A stretch of DNA of 6,599 bases, taken from the NCBI GenBank assembly GCA_020200995.1, contig JAIVHQ010000126.1:1-6599 (forward strand), given 5' to 3'. The position numbers and the translations under genes are program-made. The notes beneath the pieces were generated by a model that worked only from the letters and a program-made list of their open reading frames with translations, did no database searches and had not been told where the DNA came from. Below are positions 1 through 6,599 of this stretch, one piece after another (the first letter of the stretch is position 1; each line of letters opens with the position of its first letter). This DNA comes from Flavobacteriales bacterium. GTDB lineage: Bacteria; Bacteroidota; Bacteroidia; Flavobacteriales_D; Cryomorphaceae.

Positions 1-76
1 CTACTATTCCCCGGTTTCGGCTATCCGCACCCCAGTCTTAATGCTTTCATAATGTTCAACTTAACCAAGGCAAAGC

Positions 77-115
<39 letters not shown>

Positions 116-155
116 TTATGTTAAAATTCGCCAATTTTGTGCAATTCGTGTATTT

Positions 156-2954
<2,799 letters not shown>

Positions 2955-3053
2955 AGCAGAGAAAAGTTAAGAAACGGGGGGATTGGGAGAAAAAAGAGGG
3001 GGTGCTAAACGAGCGCTGAAGAGATGTGCTTAAATTTCGCTTCATTTAGGCCA

Positions 3054-3061
3054 CGAAAGTA
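3054..3061 (-). promoter_or_regulatory. Possible -7 element of a carB promoter
   Basis: On the minus strand this reads TACTTTCG, one mismatch from the Bacteroidota -7 consensus TAnnTTTG. It lies about 100 bp upstream of the carB start. No TTG is seen at the expected -33 distance, so support is weak. The rest of 2955-3080, between the divergent carB and hydrolase starts, shows no other clear signal and no Shine-Dalgarno sequence for either gene. Confidence 0.3.
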
Positions 3062-3080
3062 GTTCATTTTTCGCGAAAGC

Positions 3081-3807
3081 ATGACAGAAAAGTCAGGAAT
3101 TCAATCATCATTTTTCCACAATGGCGATTTGCGCATGCATTTTTTGCGCAGCGGCACCGGCCCCAATGCCTTGATAGCACTGCACGGATTCGGGCGCAGC
3201 AGTGCGGATTTCGTGAGGTTTACCCGTCCGCTGAACAAGGTTTTCACAGTGTACGCCGCCGATATTTTTTTTCACGGAAAGAGCACCGTGGAGCGCATCG
3301 CCCCCGATAGGAATCCACTGACGACCGAGGAATTCGCAGCCTTCTTCTCCGCCTTTTTCGACCACATCGGTGCCGACAAGGTGTGGCTCATGGGCTACAG
3401 CCTCGGCGGGCGCCTCGCCATGGTGCTTGCGCAAAATATGCCCGAGCGCATCGCGGGCCTTTACCTCTTCGCCCCCGACGGACTCAGAAGCTCAAATCCG
3501 AACCTCGGTCGACCAGGAGCGCGTCTATATGACCTGGTGCTTTTTGCGAAAGCTCGAACCAGACCACAAGTTGCTGGGTGAGCGCCTTTCGGCAAACGGG
3601 ATATCACTCGACCTCTACTTCGGGCTCTACGACAATATTATCAGGGAGGGGCAAGCCAAAAAGCTCCTCAGGCATGTTGATCGGGCGCGCGTGCATACGC
3701 TGAGGTCGGGGCATTTTTTGCTGACGGCGGCCAATATGCTGCTCATATTAAAAGAGGGCAAGATCAGTCTGCCCGACAGGCATTCTCGAAGGGATGAAGG
3801 GTCGTGA
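3081..3807 (+). pseudogene. Broken alpha/beta hydrolase gene (internal deletion plus frameshift)
   Basis: The first 140 or so codons (from ATG 3081) encode the N-terminal half of an alpha/beta hydrolase. They include an oxyanion-loop LHGFG (residues 34-38), DIFFHGKS (61-68) and the nucleophile elbow GYSLGGR with Ser107. After APDGLRSSNP (131-140) this frame runs into a non-homologous tail and stops at 3581. The C-terminal half continues in the +1-shifted frame from about 3502 (SVDQERVYMTW...) to the TGA at 3805-3807. It carries the expected acid, Asp at 3631-3633 in FGLYDNII, and the catalytic His at 3712-3714 in RSGHFLL. In related hydrolases, as I recall them, roughly 50-60 lid residues separate APDG from the RVYxTW segment; here only a few remain. 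A deletion that also shifted the frame explains this best, so no full-length enzyme should be made. A sequencing error alone would not restore the missing lid. The substrate cannot be told. Confidence 0.85.
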
Positions 3808-3965
3808 ACGGATAGAACTTTAGAGGGCTCGGCAGGAATACGCCCCTGTTTTTGTGCAAAAAGATGAATCTTACGGTGGCGTTTTTTTACAAAAATGAGG
3901 ATGACACAGTGGTGTTTCCGTTTTTCGTCTCCACAATAATTTGTAGATGAATGGATTAATTAATT
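3808..3965. other. Intergenic stretch with no recognisable feature
   Basis: This AT-leaning segment lies between the hydrolase remnant and the first REP. It has no resemblance to the ~130-bp spacers found between the later REP pairs, so the array begins abruptly at 3966. The only open frame is a 28-codon ORF at 3864-3950, without support. Confidence 0.6.
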
Positions 3966-4067
3966 TGCTCCGCCGGGCATGCGCCCTGCGGAACTCTATG
4001 AATATTTTATTCAATTGCTAATCTGTTTATTAAAGATTATTCCGCAGGGCGGATGCCCGGCGGAGCA
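3966..4067. repeat. REP pair 1 (REPIN without a gene)
   Basis: The left REP (3966-3995, loop ATGC) and the inverted right REP (4040-4067, loop GGAT) are near-perfect reverse complements, and together could form a ~28-bp stem. The 44-bp interior contains TTTATTCA (4006-4013) running directly into AATTGCTAATC (4013-4023). In pair 2 these same words lie on either side of the RAYT gene (4235-4242 and 4831-4841). This pair therefore looks like the transposase-bearing unit with its gene removed, a non-autonomous derivative. Confidence 0.85.
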
Positions 4068-4195
4068 TTCCATTTTTATTTACTTAAATGTAATGACGAG
4101 GATCAATATTTTTCATAAGACACTAAAGATAAATTTGATGCGCGAACTGATTTCTTCGTAAATTGAATTTTCAAAGGTCAATGGGTTATAATATG
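4068..4195. repeat. Inter-REP spacer repeat, copy 1
   Basis: This 128-bp spacer between REP pairs 1 and 2 is homologous to 4881-5009. Shared perfect words are TTTCATAAGACACT (4111-4124 versus 4926-4939) and TCGTAAATTGAATTT (4156-4170 versus 4971-4985), in the same order and spacing. A more diverged copy follows at 5112-5242. It contains the frame MTRINIFHKTL...SS* (4093-4161), which I do not call a gene. Confidence 0.8.
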
Positions 4196-4880
4196 TGCTC
4201 CGCCGGGCATTCGCCCTGCGGAACTAAATAATAGTTTATTCATTTATGAGGCAAGGAGTTAAACATAATATCAAAAATAATTCATCTTACTTTATCACGC
4301 CTACAGTGATTGGCTGGGTAGATGTGTTCACGAGGCAAGAAATACGTGAAATTATTATTGATTCGCTCCATTATTGTCATGTAAACAAAGGATTAAATAT
4401 TTTCGCATATTGCATTATGCCCAATCACTTACACCTCATTGTTAATTGCAATGAACCATTTCAACTCAAGGATACAATCAGAGACTTCAAACGACATACC
4501 TCAACCAAAATATTTGAGTGGATTACAAGCAATCCAGAGAGTAGAAAAGAATGGATGACGACATTATTTGCGGCGGCGGCCGATAACGACGGCAAAAGCA
4601 AGCACATTAAAATTTGGCAAACAGGAAACCATGCCATTGAGTTAATGAACGCGAAATTTACATGGAGGAAGGTTTTGTACATTCACAACAATCCCGTGAG
4701 GGCGGGATGGGTTTCAAAACCGGAAGATTGGATTTATAGCTCAGCACGAAATTATCTTGAACAGGAAAGCGTCCTCAATGATGTGATATGCTTGACACCT
4801 CCCTTGAATTTCAAAAATTAATGCTGCTTTAATTGCTAATCCCGAAAGAAAATTCCGCAGGGCGGATGCCCGGCGGAGCA
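4196..4880 (+). mobile_element. RAYT-bearing unit bounded by inverted REPs (pair 2)
   Basis: The left REP (4196-4225, loop ATTC) ends 20 bp before the transposase ATG, and the inverted right REP (4853-4880, loop GGAT) begins 31 bp after its stop. The two REPs are thus the terminal hairpins of a ~685-bp unit containing a complete RAYT gene. The left hairpin would lie at or in the 5' leader of the transposase mRNA and the right one in its 3' end, where it could also act as a terminator or stabiliser (inference). No target-site duplication is apparent, as expected for single-strand HUH transposition. Confidence 0.85.
4246..4821 (+). CDS. REP-associated tyrosine transposase (RAYT, Y1/HUH family)
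   Basis: This 191-aa single-strand-specific HUH endonuclease is predicted to nick and join DNA at REP hairpins. Its metal-binding motif is seen as MPNHLHLIV (58-66, HLH in the HUH position). The presumed nucleophile is Tyr145 in LYIHNNPVRAG (144-154), followed by the DWIYSSARNY segment (161-170) typical of RAYTs. Family features also include FTRQEIREII near residue 28, RDFKRHTS and the KIWQTGNHAIEL block before the tyrosine helix. Length and motif order fit an intact enzyme, and I see no internal stop or frameshift. ATG 4246 is chosen because conserved sequence (SYFITPTVIGWVDVFTR) begins shortly after it. Base composition is distinctly more AT-rich than carB or the ABC gene, consistent with a mobile origin. 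Inverted REPs flank it on both sides. Activity in the cell is unknown. Confidence 0.93.
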   Translation: MRQGVKHNIKNNSSYFITPTVIGWVDVFTRQEIREIIIDSLHYCHVNKGLNIFAYCIMPNHLHLIVNCNEPFQLKDTIRDFKRHTSTKIFEWITSNPESRKEWMTTLFAAAADNDGKSKHIKIWQTGNHAIELMNAKFTWRKVLYIHNNPVRAGWVSKPEDWIYSSARNYLEQESVLNDVICLTPPLNFKN

Positions 4881-5009
4881 TTACTTCTTTATGTTTACTT
4901 CAGTGCAGTCACGAGAATCAATATCTTTCATAAGACACTTCTGCTAAACTCACTGCCGATACCGGTTTCCTCGTAAATTGAATTTCAAAGGCTAATTGTG
5001 TGTAATAAG
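4881..5009. repeat. Inter-REP spacer repeat, copy 2
   Basis: This 129-bp spacer between REP pairs 2 and 3 is clearly related to copy 1 (4068-4195) through long identical words in the same order. It ends, like copy 1, directly at a TGCTCCGCC REP start. The relationship shows that the REP pairs were multiplied together with this spacer, not inserted separately. Confidence 0.8.
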
Positions 5010-5111
5010 TGCTCCGCCGGGCATTCGCCCTGCGGAACTTAAAGAATAATGCATTTAATTAGCGAGTGGGTCACCGAAGATAATTCCGCAGGGCGGATGC
5101 CCAGCGGAGCA
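5010..5111. repeat. REP pair 3 (REPIN without a gene)
   Basis: The left REP (5010-5039, loop ATTC) and inverted right REP (5084-5111, loop GGAT) enclose 44 bp with no gene. The interior retains traces of the transposase-bearing unit: AATAAT near its left edge and CCGAA-AATTCCGC next to the right REP, compare 4842-4858. It therefore appears to be a second gene-less derivative with its own deletion point. The right REP carries CCCAGCGG instead of CCCGGCGG, changing only the mismatched stem position. Confidence 0.8.
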
Positions 5112-5242
5112 TCCCTGCTCTATTTTGATATAGCCACAAGAATCAACATTCTCATAAGCGCCTAATATTCATTAGTTTGATTCACTGAGAAAACTAATTT
5201 CTTCTCGATTTAAATCCTTCAAAATCAATGGTTTTTAATTTA
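5112..5242. repeat. Inter-REP spacer repeat, copy 3 (diverged)
   Basis: This 131-bp segment resembles spacer copies 1 and 2 more loosely. It keeps AAGAATCAA-AT, TCATAAG, TTTCTTC and TCAAAATCAATGG in the corresponding order, and again runs straight into a REP start. It is the most degenerate of the three. Confidence 0.65.
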
Positions 5243-5257
5243 TGCCCCGCCGGGCAT
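5243..5257. repeat. Truncated REP, right end of the array
   Basis: TGCCCCGCCGGGCAT matches the first half of the left-type REP with one change (T to C at its fourth base). The second stem arm is missing, so it cannot form the REP hairpin. Sequence homologous to the array stops here. Confidence 0.75.
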
Positions 5258-5300
5258 CTTCTAATTAACACCTTTCGACCTAACCCACCCGAACACAGAA

Positions 5301-5327
5301 AAGCCGTTGCATCATCCGCAACGGCTT
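5301..5327 (-). terminator. Rho-independent-like terminator of rpmH
   Basis: A perfect 10-bp stem AAGCCGTTGC/GCAACGGCTT encloses a 7-nt loop, and is followed on the minus strand by TTCTGT. It starts 25 bp after the rpmH stop codon and is placed to end that transcript. The downstream U-run is short, but hairpins of this AAGCCGTTGC type are common after Bacteroidota genes. Confidence 0.8.
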
Positions 5328-5352
5328 CTTAAAAAGTCTTGTCAAATATGGC

Positions 5353-5511
5353 TTAGCGCTTGTGCAACTTGTCGGAAGAAACGGTGAGTCTCTTGCGGCC
5401 TTTGCTGCGGCGACGCGCGATCACTTGACGGCCTGTGGCAGATGCCATGCGTTCGCGGAATCCATGCTTGTTGCGGCGCTTTCTGTTCGAAGGTTGGAAT
5501 GTTCTTTTCAT
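5353..5511 (-). CDS. rpmH: 50S ribosomal protein L34
   Basis: The 52-aa product begins MKRTFQPSNRKRRNKHGFR and continues through RMASATGRQVIARRRSKGRKRLTV to a HKR end. This is the unmistakable, highly basic L34 sequence, an rRNA-binding protein of the large ribosomal subunit. Length is normal for the family and a TAA stop lies at 5353-5355. A longer overlapping frame in the same region (5342-5569, minus) is out of frame with it and not real. It has its own promoter (5557-5585) and terminator (5301-5327), so it appears to be a single-gene transcript. rnpA, its frequent partner in many bacteria, is not next to it; the REP array follows instead. Confidence 0.98.
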   Translation of the reverse strand: MKRTFQPSNRKRRNKHGFRERMASATGRQVIARRRSKGRKRLTVSSDKLHKR

Positions 5512-5556
5512 CGTGGTGTCTTTTGGGCGTTACAATGCCGCTGAAAAAACGGAGTG

Positions 5557-5585
5557 CAAAGATAGACATTCATATCCAATTGCAA
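5557..5585 (-). promoter_or_regulatory. rpmH promoter, Bacteroidota type
   Basis: On the minus strand the -7 element is TATCTTTG (5564 to 5557) followed by CA, an exact match to TAnnTTTG. A -33 TTG (5585 to 5583, within GTTTTGC) lies 18 bp upstream. Transcription would begin near 5550, giving a leader of about 40 nt before the rpmH start. Confidence 0.75.
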
Positions 5586-5610
5586 AACGCAAAAATGGAA
5601 AATATCGAAG

Positions 5611-5648
5611 AAAGGTAAAAACCTGTTTCAAAGCAGGTGATTACCTTT
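5611..5648. promoter_or_regulatory. 38-bp dyad made of two AGGT-N4-ACCT sites (operator candidate)
   Basis: The outer arms AAAGGTAA (5611-5618) and TTACCTTT (5641-5648) are perfect reverse complements. The inner arms ACCTGTTT (5621-5628) and AAGCAGGT (5631-5638) match apart from one T/G pair. Seen differently, it contains two 12-bp palindromes, AGGTaaaaACCT (5613-5624) and AGGTgattACCT (5635-5646), whose centres are 22 bp apart, about two helical turns. The right-hand site overlaps the -7 element of the ABC exporter promoter, a natural position for repression by a dimeric regulator. No regulator gene is in the window. Confidence 0.6.
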
Positions 5649-5649
5649 G
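5642..5649 (+). promoter_or_regulatory. -7 element of the ABC exporter promoter
   Basis: TACCTTTG followed by C matches TAnnTTTG exactly and lies 22 bp before the exporter ATG, implying a very short leader. No TTG is seen 18-21 bp upstream; that interval is filled by the 38-bp dyad. The promoter may be weak or regulated. Confidence 0.6.
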
Positions 5650-5671
5650 CAAAAAATCTGCACAACGCAAT

Positions 5672-6599
5672 ATGGGTAAGCAAGAAAGCGAAAAGCCTTC
5701 ACGGGGATTGAATTTGCGAAAAGCGACAGGCTTGTTCAGGTTTTTAAAACCCTATGGGGGCACCTTTGCAGTCGGTTTTATCTTCTTAATTTTGAGTAGC
5801 CTTACGGCGATGCTCTTCCCCTATTTTCTCGGGCAGCTCATCGGTCGCGACGAGGTGGCAGCGGTTGCCGAACCGGAGGGATTTCAATTCGATTCGCTCA
5901 ATCAGATCATCGCCGCACTCTTTATTGTATTCACTTCGCAGGCCATATTTTCCTTCTTTCGCATCCTCCTGTTTACGAAGGTAACCGAAAATGCGCTGAA
6001 AGACATCCGCGAGGCGGCCTTTACCAAATTGGTCACATCGCCCATGGAATTTTTCAACCGCAGCAAAGTTGGGGAGCTCACCAGCCGCATCGCCACGGAT
6101 ATCAATCAGCTGCAAACCACATTTACCACCACCCTCGCCGAGTTTGTGCGGCAGGTCATCACCATCGTGGTGGGCATCGCCGCGCTGGTTTGGCTTTCGC
6201 CAAAATTGTCGCTCATCATGCTGGCCGTGCTTCCCGCAGTGGCGCTGTTGGCCGTGTTCTTCGGGCGGTTTATCCGCAAAATTTCTAAGCAGACCCAGGA
6301 CGCCGCCGCCACTTCTAACAGCATTCTGGAAGAAGCCCTTCAGGGCATTCAAAACGTAAAAGCCTTTACCAACGAGTTTTTTGAAATCAGGCGCTACGGC
6401 ACCGCAGTGGCCGAAATACGCAGGCTGGCTGTCAAGGGAGCGATATGGCGCGGGTTCTTCGTGTCGTTCATCATCCTGGGGCTTTTCGGCTCCATCGTGT
6501 TCATCATCTGGCAGGGCGTGCTCCTCACCGAGTCGGGCGATATGATGCAGTCGTCGTTTATCGCCTTTATTATGTACACCATTTTCCTCGGAGCTTCGA
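5672..6599 (+). CDS. ABC exporter, transmembrane domain portion (cut by window end)
   Basis: The frame is open from ATG 5672 to the right edge (309 complete codons) with no stop. It encodes the N-terminal transmembrane domain of a type-IV/MsbA-like ABC exporter in the inner membrane. Hydrophobic segments lie at about residues 32-56, 78-101, 160-176, 179-200, 261-281 and from 294. The intracellular-loop signatures are clear: MEFFNRSKVGELTSRIATD (125-143) and EEALQGIQNVKAFTNE (220-235), both characteristic of fused TMD-NBD exporters of the drug/lipid type. The nucleotide-binding domain should follow outside the window. The N-terminus is a short charged cytoplasmic stretch; the ATG follows the promoter element closely and has no Shine-Dalgarno sequence. 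It is transcribed divergently from rpmH. The substrate (drug, lipid or other) cannot be told from this part. Confidence 0.93.
   Translation, partial: MGKQESEKPSRGLNLRKATGLFRFLKPYGGTFAVGFIFLILSSLTAMLFPYFLGQLIGRDEVAAVAEPEGFQFDSLNQIIAALFIVFTSQAIFSFFRILLFTKVTENALKDIREAAFTKLVTSPMEFFNRSKVGELTSRIATDINQLQTTFTTTLAEFVRQVITIVVGIAALVWLSPKLSLIMLAVLPAVALLAVFFGRFIRKISKQTQDAAATSNSILEEALQGIQNVKAFTNEFFEIRRYGTAVAEIRRLAVKGAIWRGFFVSFIILGLFGSIVFIIWQGVLLTESGDMMQSSFIAFIMYTIFLGAS

Larger units (their letters stand above)
3966..5257. mobile_element. REP/RAYT array: three inverted REP pairs, one enclosing a transposase
   Basis: Seven copies of a ~29-bp imperfect palindrome are arranged as direct-inverted pairs: 3966-3995/4040-4067, 4196-4225/4853-4880, 5010-5039/5084-5111, and a lone truncated copy at 5243-5257. 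Each forms a stem TCCGC-x-GGGC / GCCC-x-GCGGA with one central mismatch and a 4-nt loop, the classic REP shape. Pair starts are 230, 814 and 233 bp apart; the middle value is a ~230-bp unit plus about 585 bp containing the transposase gene. Spacers between pairs are related in sequence, so the region is a tandem series of one unit. REP pairs (REPINs) are known to be associated with RAYT transposases, and one is present here. Confidence 0.9.

Noticed and set aside
3864..3950. 28-codon ORF between the hydrolase remnant and the array
   Set aside because: No recognisable sequence, no promoter and too short to support.
3979..4161. 60-codon plus-strand frame spanning REP pair 1 and spacer 1
   Set aside because: It is composed of REP palindromes and spacer sequence; the frame is not preserved across the REP-spacer junction in the next unit.
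4186..4192. TTATAAT as a sigma70 -10 box for the transposase
   Set aside because: Bacteroidota housekeeping promoters use TAnnTTTG, and the match is in AT-rich repeat sequence without a -35 partner.
3966..5257. CRISPR array
   Set aside because: Repeats alternate in orientation, are themselves hairpins, and the spacers are of two very different sizes and are related to each other. This is a REP arrangement, not unique spacers between direct repeats.
5342..5569. 75-codon minus-strand frame over rpmH
   Set aside because: Out of frame with the L34 coding sequence, which explains the region fully.
5786..6352. 188-codon minus-strand frame in the exporter region
   Set aside because: Antisense of a clear ABC exporter transmembrane domain; no domain of its own.

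Overview
The window looks like chromosomal DNA from a bacterium of the phylum Bacteroidota, probably the Flavobacteriia/Cytophagia side. Three things suggest this. CarB is short and ends in the SERNLYLS-type C-terminus I associate with that group. There are no clear Shine-Dalgarno sequences before the genes. The best promoter-like sites match the Bacteroidota pattern TTG-N18..21-TAnnTTTG. The assignment is an inference from sequence features, not from a database search.

Layout, left to right. (1) 1-155: a short non-coding stretch with a (GAAA)9 microsatellite. (2) 156-2954, minus strand: carB, the large subunit of carbamoyl-phosphate synthetase. It lacks the C-terminal allosteric domain. It also lacks six residues of an otherwise near-invariant segment of the first ATP-grasp domain. 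(3) 2955-3080: the intergenic region shared by divergent genes. (4) 3081-3807, plus strand: a broken alpha/beta hydrolase gene. Its two halves lie in different frames and about 50-60 codons of the lid region appear to be lost. (5) 3808-3965: nothing recognisable. (6) 3966-5257: the most interesting part, a tandem array of REP-like palindromes. It has three inverted REP pairs separated by related ~130-bp spacers, plus a truncated seventh REP. The middle pair encloses a complete REP-associated tyrosine transposase (RAYT) gene. The two outer pairs look like versions of the same unit with the gene deleted. (7) 5301-5327: a terminator hairpin for rpmH. (8) 5353-5511, minus strand: rpmH, ribosomal protein L34 (52 aa). 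(9) 5512-5671: a divergent promoter region with a well-formed rpmH promoter and a second promoter for the transporter. The second promoter is overlapped by two AGGT-N4-ACCT palindromes 22 bp apart. (10) 5672 to the right edge, plus strand: the transmembrane half of an ABC exporter, cut by the window end.

The genes do not form one pathway. carB (pyrimidine/arginine precursor synthesis) and rpmH (translation) are housekeeping genes on the minus strand. The hydrolase remnant and the AT-rich RAYT/REP array fill the space between them, and the ABC exporter starts a new plus-strand unit. The RAYT is the likely enzyme acting on the REP pairs around it, so the array is a compact record of an autonomous unit and its non-autonomous derivatives. 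The RAYT/REP association is a known type of system. What deserves a second look is the arrangement of the gene nested in one unit of a tandem array, with conserved differences between the left and right REPs.
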